This document shows, piece after piece, positions 27,247 through 36,600 of a stretch of DNA of 58,670 bases. Numbering within the stretch: position 1 is the first letter of the stretch; each line of letters opens with the position of its first letter. Source of the stretch: Pseudomonadota bacterium (GTDB taxonomy: Bacteria > Pseudomonadota > Alphaproteobacteria > Reyranellales > Reyranellaceae); contig JAFEFG010000012.1 of the NCBI GenBank assembly GCA_018240685.1, positions 1 to 58,670 of the forward strand. The letters are read 5' to 3'. The position numbers and the translations under genes were made by a program. Under the pieces are notes generated by a model, which made no database searches, was not told the DNA's origin, and was given only the letters and a program-made list of their open reading frames with translations.

Positions 27247-27516
27247 GGCAGCTCCTGCGGTTGCCTGACCATGGTGGAATCCGAAGCTGCCCCCCGGCAA
27301 CCGGCATGACCGACCGGCGAAACCGGATTTCAGGTGGAACGGCGGGCGGAATGGGTTGCCGTCGCCTCCATTTGTCACCGGCCGGCGACAGATCGCGGCT
27401 TGCGCTTCCAGGCCGCCCGCTTGACGATGCGTAATTATAGCGAGGGGCGCATCGTCGTCGCCCGCATCGCCCAGGGAGTATCGCATGCAGAGTCCGGTCA
27501 TCGTCGCGGGTCGCCC
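27247..27516. other. Longest intergenic gap, divergent promoter region
   Basis: 270 bases between two divergent genes. I see no small gene with a convincing start and no RNA gene. It includes an AT-rich patch around 27431-27440 inside an inverted repeat (listed separately). Promoters for both flanking genes must lie here. Confidence 0.5.
27423..27456. promoter_or_regulatory. Inverted repeat with AT-rich centre
   Basis: Arms GACGATGCG and CGCATCGTC (nine bases, perfect) flank a 16-base centre beginning TAATTATAG, a rare AT-rich patch in this GC-rich DNA. It lies about 60 bases before the start of the binding-protein gene at 27517. It could be an operator or a leader hairpin. Confidence 0.4.
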
Positions 27517-28281
27517 ATGAGAAGGACCTTCCTTCGGCTTTTGCTCGCCCTCGGATTGCTGGCCGCAGCCGTCCCGGCCGCTTCGGCGGCGAATCTGAAG
27601 CTCATGACCACCGGCGCCTTCCGCCCCGTCGTGCAGGATATCGTTCCGGGCTTCGAGAAAAAGACCGGCCACAAGGTCACCATCGTGAGCGACACGGCCG
27701 GCGCGCTGTTCCGGCGGCTGCGCAGCGGCGAGTCCTTCGACGTGATCGTGCTGACCTCGGACGGGCTCGATGCGCTGGCCGACCTCGGCACGGTCCAGGC
27801 CGATTCGATCACGCCGCTCGCCCAGGTCGGCATCGGCGTCGCCGTCCCGCTGAGCGCGCCGCAACCCAACATCTACAGCGTCGAAGCCTTCCGCCAGACC
27901 CTGCTCAATGCGCGCCGCGTCGCCTATATGGATCCCCGGACCGGGAGCACCAGCGGCAACGCGCTCGTCGCCATCTTCCAGACGCTCGGCATCTCCTCGC
28001 AGATCGCGCAGAAGGCCGTGCTGGTGCGCATGGGGCCGGCCGCCGATGCCGTCGCGCACGGCGAGGCTGACATCGCCCTGCAGCAGGCCAGCGAGATCCG
28101 GCTCGTCCCCACCGTCCGCTTCGCCGGCCTGATCCCGCCCCAGGTCCAGGTCTACACGACCTATACCGGCGCCGTGTCCGCGGCCACGCACGAACAGGAC
28201 GCATCCACCGCCCTCCTTGCGGCACTCTCCGACCCCGGCGTCGAACCAATACTCAAGCGCCGCGGCCTCGAAGCCCCCTGA
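27517..28281 (+). CDS. Molybdate-type ABC substrate-binding protein
   Basis: A periplasmic binding protein of 254 residues with a clear signal peptide (MRRTFLRLLLALGLLAAAVP, cleavage near ASAAN). The mature part opens LKLMTTGAFRPVVQDIVPGF, then FDVIVLTSDGLDAL, DPRTGSTSGNALV and GEADIALQQASEI. This is the ModA-like (SBP_bac_11) layout often annotated as molybdate-binding or as an unknown substrate-binding domain. No permease or ATPase gene is adjacent, so it is an orphan receptor or has another role. Ligand unknown. Confidence 0.83.
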   Translation: MRRTFLRLLLALGLLAAAVPAASAANLKLMTTGAFRPVVQDIVPGFEKKTGHKVTIVSDTAGALFRRLRSGESFDVIVLTSDGLDALADLGTVQADSITPLAQVGIGVAVPLSAPQPNIYSVEAFRQTLLNARRVAYMDPRTGSTSGNALVAIFQTLGISSQIAQKAVLVRMGPAADAVAHGEADIALQQASEIRLVPTVRFAGLIPPQVQVYTTYTGAVSAATHEQDASTALLAALSDPGVEPILKRRGLEAP

Positions 28282-28400
28282 CGCCAAGGCGGAGAAATAC
28301 CGCTTCCATCGCCTGGCCGCGGCACGATCAAAAATTCGCGACCCGCGCGGGCTTTCGACGGGACGGCGGCCCGGGCAGCAATGACTGTCGATAACGATAC

Positions 28401-28428
28401 GCTCGCGGGGTGTTGAACCGCCGCGAGC
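28401..28428 (+). promoter_or_regulatory. Leader hairpin upstream of catalase-like gene
   Basis: GCTCGCGG/CCGCGAGC, an eight-base perfect stem with a 12-base loop that can pair further (GGT/ACC), lies about 60 bases before the catalase-like gene. It may be a leader structure or an operator. Confidence 0.35.
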
Positions 28429-28489
28429 AGGCAGACGACGCAAGCGATGCTAAAGGCACGAACACGTCCACTTCCCACATGGACTGTAC

Positions 28490-29602
28490 ATGCCGAACAT
28501 CCCAGCCTCCTCGCGCCCTGATGGCGATCCCCGCTACACGCTCGCGTCCCTGCTTGCTCCGCCGCAATTGGTCCGGCTTGCGGCGATCGGCGCCGTCGTT
28601 GGCGCCGTTGCCGCATCCTTCGCCTGGACCGGCGGCTTCTTCTCACCCGATCGTCTCGACCAGACGCGGATGATCGACGCCTTCGAAGCGGCGAACGGTC
28701 CGCACCCGGGCTTCCGTCGCAATCATGCGAAGGGGGTGTGCCTCGAAGGCTATTTCGACAGCAACGGTGCCGGTGCGCGCCTGTCCAAGGCAGAGGTGTT
28801 CCAGCCCGGCCGCGTTCCGGTCTTCGGCCGCTTCGCCCTGGCGGGTGGCCTGCCGATGATTCCCGATGGCCCGACGATCGTGCGCAGCATGGCGCTGAAC
28901 TTCAGCCTGCCAGACGGCGAGGCGTGGCGCACCGGCATGAACGACATCCCGGTATTCCCGCTCAGGACGCCGCAGGCCTTCTACGATCAGCTCGTCGCCG
29001 CGAAGCCCGACCCGAAAACGGGCCGCCCCGATCCACAGTTACTGGCGGCCTTCCAGGCCGCCTATCCGGAGACCGTCCGGGCAACGGCCGTCATCCGCGC
29101 GCATGGCTTCTCCTCCGGATTCGCCAACGCGACCTACAATGGGCTGGATGCTTTCCTGTTCACGTCGGCAGCAGGCACGACCACGCCGGTCCGCTGGTCG
29201 ATGGAGCCGGTCGACGCCTTCGCCCCGGCAGCCGCAGCGCCGACGGCCGACAGGAACTATCTGTTCGATGCCCTGATCGCCCGCGTGCATGACGCGCCGG
29301 CAAAATGGCATCTGATCCTGACAGTCGGCCAGCCCGGGGACCCGACCGACGACGCGACGCAGCCCTGGCCTCCCGAGCGCGAACGCATCGATGCCGGCGT
29401 CCTCAGCGTGACGCGCATCGTTGCCGAGGGCGACGGCAACTGCCGCGACATCAACTTCGATCCGCTGGTGCTGCCCGACGGCATCGCCCCGTCGGACGAC
29501 CCGCTCCTGTCCGCCCGCTCGGCCGCCTACTCGACGTCGTTCACGCGGCGCGAAGGTGAAACGAAGATCCCGAGCGCCATCCAGACCGCCAGGAGGCCCT
29601 GA
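28490..29602 (+). CDS. Catalase-family heme peroxidase (SrpA-like)
   Basis: A short catalase-fold peroxidase of 370 residues. An N-terminal hydrophobic stretch (LVRLAAIGAVVGAVAASF) suggests it is anchored in, or exported across, the inner membrane. The distal heme His79 lies in RRNHAKGVCLEG, and the proximal Arg-x-x-x-Tyr pattern is in SARSAAYSTSF near the C-terminus. It lacks the extra domains of full catalases, as is normal for this group, which mostly acts as a peroxidase. The downstream gene is cytochrome b561, two bases after the stop. This pair is common in proteobacteria and suggests membrane electron supply to the peroxidase. Confidence 0.9.
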   Translation: MPNIPASSRPDGDPRYTLASLLAPPQLVRLAAIGAVVGAVAASFAWTGGFFSPDRLDQTRMIDAFEAANGPHPGFRRNHAKGVCLEGYFDSNGAGARLSKAEVFQPGRVPVFGRFALAGGLPMIPDGPTIVRSMALNFSLPDGEAWRTGMNDIPVFPLRTPQAFYDQLVAAKPDPKTGRPDPQLLAAFQAAYPETVRATAVIRAHGFSSGFANATYNGLDAFLFTSAAGTTTPVRWSMEPVDAFAPAAAAPTADRNYLFDALIARVHDAPAKWHLILTVGQPGDPTDDATQPWPPERERIDAGVLSVTRIVAEGDGNCRDINFDPLVLPDGIAPSDDPLLSARSAAYSTSFTRREGETKIPSAIQTARRP

Positions 29603-29604
29603 GC

Positions 29605-30123
29605 ATGACTAGGCATTTCTCCCTGCTGTCCCGCCTGCTTCACTGGCTGATGGCCATCCTCATCCTGGCGATGCTGTTCATCGGCGTGGCGATGGTTTCG
29701 TCACTGTCGGACTATCACCGCCTGGTCTCGATCCATAAGCCGCTGGGGATCTTGATCCTGATCCTGGTGGCGATCCGCCTTGTGAACCGGCTCTTCAACC
29801 CGGCGCCGTCCCTGCCCGCCGGCATGCCGGCAGCGCTGCGATTCACCGCCCACGCCTCGCACTGGCTGCTCTATGCGCTGATGTTCGCCCTGCCGCTGGT
29901 CGGCTGGGGGATGCTGTCGGCGGCCGGCTATCCGATCGTGCTGATCGGGCTGCTCCACCTGCCGCCGATCCTGCCGCACGACGCCGGGCTCTATGCAGCC
30001 CTGCGTCCGCTGCACACGGTCCTGGCATTCGTCCTGTTCGCGACCTTCCTCGCCCATCTGGGCGCGGCCCTGATGCACGCCGTCGTCTTCCGCGACGGCG
30101 TGTTCCAGAGCATGACGCGCTGA
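29605..30123 (+). CDS. Cytochrome b561
   Basis: A four-helix inner-membrane di-heme cytochrome of 172 residues. Candidate heme ligands are His13 in LLHWLM, the His of DYHRLVSIHKPLG, HASHWLLYALM and the His of LRPLHTVLAF. It moves electrons across the inner membrane, probably from quinol. It begins two bases after the catalase-like gene and is probably its partner. It ends one base before the convergent aminotransferase gene. Confidence 0.92.
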   Translation: MTRHFSLLSRLLHWLMAILILAMLFIGVAMVSSLSDYHRLVSIHKPLGILILILVAIRLVNRLFNPAPSLPAGMPAALRFTAHASHWLLYALMFALPLVGWGMLSAAGYPIVLIGLLHLPPILPHDAGLYAALRPLHTVLAFVLFATFLAHLGAALMHAVVFRDGVFQSMTR

Positions 30124-30124
30124 C

Positions 30125-31411
30125 TCAGCCCTTCTTCAGCTCCGCGATCGATTCGGCCCAGGCGCCGATCGTATGGTCGATGTCGGCCTGGGTGTGCGCC
30201 AGGCTGACATAGTACTTCGACTCGCCCTTCAGGATGCCCTTGGCCCGCAGGAGCTGGTTGAAGCGGCCGGCCAGCACCTTGTCGCCCTTGAGCGTGTCGC
30301 GATAGTCCTTCACCGGCTGGTCGGTGAAGAGGACATCGAACAGCGGCGGCTCGCCCACGATCTGCGCCTTGATGCCGGCCTTCTTGAGGAGCTCGTCGAG
30401 CGTCGCCGACAGCGTGCGGCCGGTGGCGAAGACCTTCTCGTAGGTGCCCGGCCGCTTCAGCACCTGCAGCGTGGCCAGCCCCGCCACCGCGGCGACCGGA
30501 TTGCCCGACAGCGTGCCGACCTGGAACAGGAAGTCCTCCTCGGCCACGGCCATCTTGTCGAAATGCGCCATGATGTCGGCGCGGCCGGCGATCGCCGCGA
30601 GCGCGAAGCCGCCGCCCACGATCTTGCCCAGCGTGCAGAGGTCCGGCGTGACGCCGTAATATTCCTGGGCGCCGCCATAGGCGAAGCGGAAGCCGGTGAC
30701 GACCTCGTCGAAGATCAGCGGAATGCCATGTTCCTGGGTGATCCGGCGCAGGGCCTGCAGGAAGCCGGGCGCCGGCGGCAGCAGGCGCTGGAACGGCTCG
30801 ACGATCACGCCGGCGAGTTCGTCCTTGTGCTCCTTGATCAGGCTCTCGGCCATCTCGACGTCGTTGAAGGCCGCGATCAGCATTTCGTCCTGGACGCTCT
30901 TCGGAATGCCGGCCGAGTCGGGGATCGCACGCGGGAAGTTGCCGGGATTCTTCGGCGCCATCGACATCAGCGCGTAGTCGCTCATGCCATGATAGCCGCC
31001 CTCGAACTTCAGGATCTTGTCGCGGCGGCGGAAAGCGCGCGCGGCGCGCATCGCATAGAGATCCGCCTCGGTGCCGGTGCAGACGAAGCGCACCTGCTCG
31101 GCGCAGGGCACGGCGTCGACGATCGCCTCGGCGAGCGCGATGCCGTGGCGGTTGTTGCCAAAGTAGGTCGTGCCGAGCGGCACCTGTTCCTGGATGGCGG
31201 CGGTCACCTCGGGATGGGCATGGCCGATGAACATCGGCCCCGAGCCAAGCAGGAAATCGACATACTCATGTCCGTTCTCGTCCCAGATGCGGCCAGCCTT
31301 GCCCTCCTTCAGCACGACCTCCGCCGGCATGTTGCCGAACGAGCCTCCCGGCAGGACGCGTTTGGCGGCTTGGACGAGATCGGTGACACGGTCGGCGACC
31401 TGGACGGACAT
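30125..31411 (-). CDS. Class III aminotransferase, glutamate-1-semialdehyde aminomutase-like
   Basis: A PLP enzyme of 428 residues. The PLP lysine is Lys263 in TLGKIVGGGFALAA; Asp235 of IFDEVVTGFR binds the ring nitrogen. LPGGSFGNMP near the start and GTEADLYAMRAARAF are typical of the GSA-aminomutase-like branch. True HemL has STEA... and TTLGKIIGGG; here the wording differs (GTEAD), so a specialised aminotransferase is more likely than the heme pathway enzyme. The ATG at 31411 opens MSVQVADRVTDL. It is divergent from the HAD phosphatase. Confidence 0.88.
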   Translation of the reverse strand: MSVQVADRVTDLVQAAKRVLPGGSFGNMPAEVVLKEGKAGRIWDENGHEYVDFLLGSGPMFIGHAHPEVTAAIQEQVPLGTTYFGNNRHGIALAEAIVDAVPCAEQVRFVCTGTEADLYAMRAARAFRRRDKILKFEGGYHGMSDYALMSMAPKNPGNFPRAIPDSAGIPKSVQDEMLIAAFNDVEMAESLIKEHKDELAGVIVEPFQRLLPPAPGFLQALRRITQEHGIPLIFDEVVTGFRFAYGGAQEYYGVTPDLCTLGKIVGGGFALAAIAGRADIMAHFDKMAVAEEDFLFQVGTLSGNPVAAVAGLATLQVLKRPGTYEKVFATGRTLSATLDELLKKAGIKAQIVGEPPLFDVLFTDQPVKDYRDTLKGDKVLAGRFNQLLRAKGILKGESKYYVSLAHTQADIDHTIGAWAESIAELKKG

Positions 31412-31555
31412 GGAGCAACTCCCACTCGAAGGAAATCGGCGCGAAGCGAAGAGCTTACTCCGGCAAGGGACAACGGCATCGGCAGAATCGCTAAGGCCAG
31501 CATGAAAAATTTCCGACGCTTGGCGGGCGCGGATGCGAGCCCTAAAAGAAGCGCC

Positions 31556-32224
31556 ATGTTCGCGCACCCCGTTGAAGGCGTCCTGTTCGACATGGACGGT
31601 CTGCTGATCGATACCGAAGCCGTTTATGTCGATGCGCTCCAGGCCGCGGCGCGGGCCGTGGGCCGCGAGATGCCCCTCGACTTCTGCCATTCCATGATCG
31701 GCATCCCGGGGCCGATCTGCGACGGCATGATCCGCGACTTCTACGGACCGGGCTTCGCGTTCGACGCCTTTGCCGCCCATTTCGACGATCATGCGCACCG
31801 CGCCTTCGAAGAAGGCGTTCCGGTAAAACCCGGCGCCGTCGCGCTTCTGGATTTCCTGCAGGCCCGCGCCCTGCCGCTGGCGATCGCGACCTCGTCAAGC
31901 CAGGCGACGGTGGCGAGGCATCTCGGCCGCGCCGGCCTCCTGGACCGCTTCAAGGCGATCGCCACGCGCGACGACGTCACCCGGAGCAAGCCGCACCCGG
32001 ACGTCTATCTGGAAGCGGCACGGCGCATCGGCGTGCCGGCCGAGCGCTGCATCGCCTTCGAGGATTCCAATGTCGGTCTGAGCGCCGCCCATGCCGCAGG
32101 GACGATGGCGATCATGGTGCCCGACATCCTGCCGCCGACCGACGAGGTGCGCGCCAAGTGCCTGCACGTGGCGGCCGACCTTCATGCCGTCCTGCGGCTG
32201 CTACGCGAGCGTCTGCCGGCCTGA
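31556..32224 (+). CDS. HAD-family phosphatase (beta-phosphoglucomutase-like)
   Basis: A 222-residue HAD hydrolase with all four motifs: nucleophile Asp12 and acid Asp14 in LFDMDGLLIDTE, ATSSSQAT, the Lys in RSKPHPDVYLEAA, and CIAFEDSNVGLSAA. A helical cap follows the first motif. This is the sugar-phosphate phosphatase/phosphoglucomutase-like group; substrate unknown. The ATG at 31556 follows AAAAGAAG; an in-frame ATG at 31502 would add 18 residues. Confidence 0.9.
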   Translation: MFAHPVEGVLFDMDGLLIDTEAVYVDALQAAARAVGREMPLDFCHSMIGIPGPICDGMIRDFYGPGFAFDAFAAHFDDHAHRAFEEGVPVKPGAVALLDFLQARALPLAIATSSSQATVARHLGRAGLLDRFKAIATRDDVTRSKPHPDVYLEAARRIGVPAERCIAFEDSNVGLSAAHAAGTMAIMVPDILPPTDEVRAKCLHVAADLHAVLRLLRERLPA

Positions 32225-32310
32225 AGCGCAACGACTTAGCGCGATGACTTGGCGCGATGGCCTTTGCTTCGGCCGCTGCCCCAGGAGAAGCCGTCGCGCC
32301 ATAGCGCCCG

Positions 32311-32790
32311 CTACTTCGTCATGCCGCCTTGCATGGGCATGTCGTTCATGTTCATCACCTGGCCACCCGGCATGACGAGATCGCCCGGCTTGCGGTCGGA
32401 CGGACAGGGACCGAGATAGGCGAGGTTCGAGACCATGTGCGAGCCCTCGCTGTCGACCTCGATCTTGATCGCCTTGTCGAAGTCGCCGATCGCCGTGCCG
32501 CTCGCCGTCTTGCCGTCGCAGGTTCCCTTGAACGAATAGCCGCCAGGGATGCGGTGGAATTCCTGCGTGCAGCCGGGACGATCCTTGCCCATCGCCGAGA
32601 ACCGCTTCTCCGTCGCCTCGTCGATGCACATCTGCATCGTCATGGTGTGGCCGTTGCCCATGGTCATCGTCTGCTCCCACATGCCCGGCTTGCGGTGCGG
32701 CGGCTCCTCCGCCCGCGACGTGAGTGCCGTGCCGCCCGCCGAGAAGGCCGCGAGAAGCGCAAGCGTGACGGTCGTGATCGGGTGTTTCAT
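32311..32790 (-). CDS. DUF3617-family exported protein
   Basis: A 159-residue secreted protein. The signal peptide (MKHPITTVTLALLAAFSAGG) is followed by PGMWEQTMTMGNG, the opening of DUF3617, two paired cysteines around CTQEFHRI and GTCDGK, and a methionine-rich tail (MPGGQVMNMNDMPMQGGM). DUF3617 proteins are periplasmic or lipoproteins without a known role. The Met-rich tail could bind copper, but that is only a guess. It is divergent from the DsbA-like gene. Confidence 0.82.
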   Translation of the reverse strand: MKHPITTVTLALLAAFSAGGTALTSRAEEPPHRKPGMWEQTMTMGNGHTMTMQMCIDEATEKRFSAMGKDRPGCTQEFHRIPGGYSFKGTCDGKTASGTAIGDFDKAIKIEVDSEGSHMVSNLAYLGPCPSDRKPGDLVMPGGQVMNMNDMPMQGGMTK

Positions 32791-32941
32791 CGGCTGCTCC
32801 CTGATGTCCGGAGCAGAGTGCGGCGCCGACGCCACCGGGTCCAGTGACATCGCGCCCGCCTTATTCCCAGCCCGGCCGGCGCGCGTTGTCCGGCCGGCGC
32901 CCGGGGTATAGGCTGCGCGGCAGCAGCGGAAAGGAAATCCC

Positions 32942-33613
32942 ATGGACACGATCGCTCCCGCCGGCCGCATCGACGTCATCTCCGACGCCATCTGTCCGTG
33001 GTGCTACATCGGCAAGCGCCAGCTCGAACGCGCGCTCGCGCTGCTGGAGCAGGACGGACTCCGCTTCGGCGTCATGTGGCATCCCTTCCAGCTCAATCCC
33101 GACATGCCGGCCGAGGGCGTGGATCGCACCACCTACCGGGCTGCGAAGTTCGGCGGCATGGAGCGGGCGCAGGAGATCGATCGCCGCATCACCGAGACGG
33201 CCGCAACGGTCGGGCTGGAATTCCATCTCGACAAGCTCACCCGCACGCCCAACACCGTCGACGCGCATCGGGTGATCCGCTTCGCCGCCCTCCAGGGCGT
33301 GCAGGACGCCGTCGTCGAGGCGCTGTTCAAGGCCTATTTCTGCGACGGCGCCGATCTCGGCGACCGCGAGCTGCTGGCCGCCATCGGCGGCAGCGGCGGC
33401 CTCGATCCCGACGCGGTGTGGAAGATGCTGGCGAGCGACGAAGGGCGGCGTGAGGTGCTGGCCAACGACGAGATGGCGCGCAACGCTGGCATCCAGGGCG
33501 TGCCGAGCTTCGCTCTGGAGGGCCACATCCTGTTCTCCGGCGCCCAGCCGGCCGAGGAGATGGCGAAGACCTTCCACCGCGCCTGGGAGATCCTGAAGGC
33601 GCGCGCCGCCTAA
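32942..33613 (+). CDS. DsbA-family oxidoreductase (FrnE-like)
   Basis: A cytoplasmic thioredoxin-fold protein of 223 residues with the redox motif CPWC (Cys18-Cys21) in SDAICPWCYIGKRQL, a helical insertion, and the cis-Pro loop GIQGVPSFALEG. No signal peptide is seen. This is the FrnE group, which handles disulfides or small-molecule isomerisation in the cytosol. It converges on asmA; their stops overlap by four bases. Confidence 0.93.
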   Translation: MDTIAPAGRIDVISDAICPWCYIGKRQLERALALLEQDGLRFGVMWHPFQLNPDMPAEGVDRTTYRAAKFGGMERAQEIDRRITETAATVGLEFHLDKLTRTPNTVDAHRVIRFAALQGVQDAVVEALFKAYFCDGADLGDRELLAAIGGSGGLDPDAVWKMLASDEGRREVLANDEMARNAGIQGVPSFALEGHILFSGAQPAEEMAKTFHRAWEILKARAA

Positions 33614-36600
33614 GGCGCCTTGTTGCGTGTCGTGCTGAGGTCGGGCGACGCCAGCGAGCCCTTCACCTTCGTCACGAACCGGTCCGATCCGCTGTCCAGC
33701 GTGATCGTGGTGTCGATCGTGTCGTCGGCGAAGCTCGCCCGTCCGTTGATGCTGGCGACGGCGTTGGCACCGGTCACCTTCTGATCCTGCATGGTGAGCC
33801 CGCCGGCGCTGAGAGCCATGTGCCCGGTGATCGGATTCTGCCGATCGAGGAAGCTCTTCAGCACCTGGGCGTCGAAGGCCAGGCCGGCGCTGAAGACCCC
33901 GCCCACGCTGGCGGCGAAATGCGCGAAGCCGGTCGAGCCTTCGACCACGACCGGATGCAGGTAGCCGCTCACCAGGCCCGCACCCGAGAGCGCGTTGCGG
34001 ATGTCCTGGGAGGAAATCCCCTGCCCCGTGATGTGCAGCCCGGTCGCGTCCACCTTGCCATCGATGGCAATCGAGAAGCCCGAGGAGCTCAGCCTGTTCT
34101 TGCCCATGGTGGCGAGCAGGAACCGGTCCAGGGCCATGCCGTGGAGATCCCCCGTGAGATCGATCGAGAGCATCTGGCCCGATGCGTCGATGGTCCCTTC
34201 GAAGGCCGCCATCCCGCCATAGAAATCCCCGGTCAGCCGCGCGAGCTTCACGATGCCGTTGCTGAGCGTTCCCTCCACCGCAGCGTGATCGAGCGTGAGC
34301 GAGGCCAGCGTCATCTCCTCCGCCTGCAGGGTGAGCTTCGCGTCGAAGGCGCGGAACGGCGCAAGATCGATCGGCTCCTGGGTCGTGGGGCTGGGCGTCG
34401 GCGCCGGGCCGCCTTCGACCGGCGCGATGCGCTGGACCGACTTGGGGTCGATGCCGAGCCAGCGGTCGATCTTCAGCACGCCGGGGACCTTGAAATCGGC
34501 GACGACCTTGGGATGGGCATCGAGCGTCGCCTCCAGCCGGCCGTTCAGGCGGCTCCCCCGCGTCCGGATCTCGCCCTCGAACGCCGCCTTCTGCCATGTG
34601 CCCTTGAGGCTGCCGGTGGCGCGGATATAGCCGACATTCGACATCGACCGACCGCTTGCCACCGACAGCAGCGGTCCCGCCTCCTTGGTATGCAGGAAGA
34701 AGCTCGACAGGTCGTAGGACACGGGCTGACCGAACGAGACCGCGCCCGACACGCGGCTTTCCATGTTGAGGAAGTTCACCGCCACATCGCGGGCCGTCAC
34801 CGCAGAGAGCGTGCCCGAAACCGCGCCGCTCGCCGTCGCCGGCCCGATCCTGCCGTTCAGGAATCGCGGCAGCTGGACATAGTCCAGAAGCCGGTCGGCA
34901 TCGGATGCCGCAACATTGAATGCGAGATCGAAGCGGGGCGCGGTGCCGATGTCCTGGACGGCGCCGCGCAGATCGAGCCTGGCGCCCGCGGCATCGGCGA
35001 TCCTGAAGCCAGCGAGCTGCAGCAGGTTGCCTTGCGCCGTCGCCTCGCCCTGCACGTCCTTCAGCGTCTCGCCGCGAAAGGCAAGATTGGCGATCTTGAG
35101 CTTGAGGCCGACGGCCGGCGCGTTCTTGTCCGGCGGCGACAGCGCCGCGGCCGCGGCGGGGATGGTCACGCGGCCTCCCTGCGGCTTCGGCAGATAGGCT
35201 TCGAGATCGAAGCGGTTCATCTCCACCTGCAGCGCCGCGGAGCCCGGCGCCTTGAGCGAGACGGTTCCCGCCATGGTGCCCGGCGTCCCATCGAGCGCGA
35301 ACCGTCCGTCGGCGATCCGCAGGCTGCCGGGTAACGCGGCGATCTTCCCGTCGATGTGCAGACTCTGCAGCAGGGCCGTGGGCACGCCCGCCACGTCCAC
35401 GTCCAGCCAGCCCAGCGTCCGGCGGAGGTCGTTGCCCTGCAGGCTGAGGCGCCCTGCGCCGGAATCGATCTCCACCTTCATGCCGCCCGGCAGCGTGGCA
35501 CTGGCCCGCGGCAGGCTCACGACCCCCTTCTTCGCACCGAGGACGAAGGCGAGATTCCGCACGACGTCGCCTCGATAGACCGCCTCGGCAACATCGACGG
35601 TGAGGTCGGCATCCATCTCCGCCCACGGCGACGTCGCGGGCTTGGGCCGGTTCGCAATGACCTCCTTCACGGCCGCCGGTGCGAAGTCCATCGGACGGTT
35701 CAGGATCAGGAGCCACTTGTCGACGTCGATGCGAGAGAGGGACAGCCGGCCGGAAAGCGTTCGCGACGGCAGAAGGCCGAGCGACAGCGACCCGGCTGCC
35801 GCGTCGTGCCCCACCCGCACGTCGAAGTCATTGGCGGCGATCCCGTTGAGGGAGGCGACGACATCTCCGTCGAAGAGAAAGCGGCCGGCGCCCGACATGT
35901 TGAAATCGGGCGGCGAGCCGCCCAGTGCGCTCCACAGGGAAGCGACGAAATCGCTCAACAGGCCCGTCTCGACCGTGAGATGGCCGCGGGCCGTCGTGTC
36001 CGGCTTCACCGCGTCCAACGCGCCCTTGAAATGGAGCTTGCCGCTCGACACCTCCAAGGTGAGATCGGTCGGGTGACCCTTGGCCGACGCGCCGCCGACG
36101 CTGACGCCGAGCTTGAGGGGGACGCGGTTGACCGTAGCGGTGCCGTCGATCTCGAAGGGGCCGTCGAAGGAGGCCACCGTCGCGCCGACACGGACGTCCT
36201 CGGCGACGATGGTCCCGCCGCCGCGGGGATTCCGGTAGGTGATCTTGCCATTCACGATGGCTAGCCGTCCGATGGCGAGATGCATGCCTTTGCTGGGCGC
36301 TCCGGCCGGCTGTTCGATGCCGGCGCCGGGCTCGAACTGCCAGTTGGGCCGCCCGGCCTCGTCCGTCTCCAGGACGATAGTCGGCCGGTAGAGCGTGAGC
36401 GTGCCGACTTCGATCCGCCCTTGCAGCAGCGCCCACCAGGACGGGGTTACGGCCACCCAGCGCACGTCGATCATCTGCGCGCCCTCGGCGCCGACCGCGT
36501 TGGAGAAGTGGACGTCGCCGGCCCCGATGCCCGGAACGGGGAACAGGGAGAGCCGCATCGGCCCGTCGATCACGAGCTCGCGACCGGTCGCCGCCCGCAC

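Noticed and set aside
26110..28443. A 777-residue protein that would extend the enolase-family enzyme upstream.
   Set aside because: The part beyond 27246 lies antisense to the molybdate-type binding protein, and the family start with AGGAG is at 27246.
28490..29602. Truncated classical catalase.
   Set aside because: Length, N-terminal membrane segment and partner cytochrome b561 match the intact SrpA-like peroxidase group; distal His and proximal Tyr are both present.
30125..31411. Genuine hemL (glutamate-1-semialdehyde aminomutase).
   Set aside because: The wording of key segments differs from HemL and the surroundings have no heme synthesis genes; kept as HemL-like aminotransferase.
31502..31555. 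Earlier start of the HAD phosphatase at 31502.
   Set aside because: It would add 18 polar residues before the HAD core; the ATG at 31556 puts the core near the N-terminus as usual and has an acceptable ribosome site.
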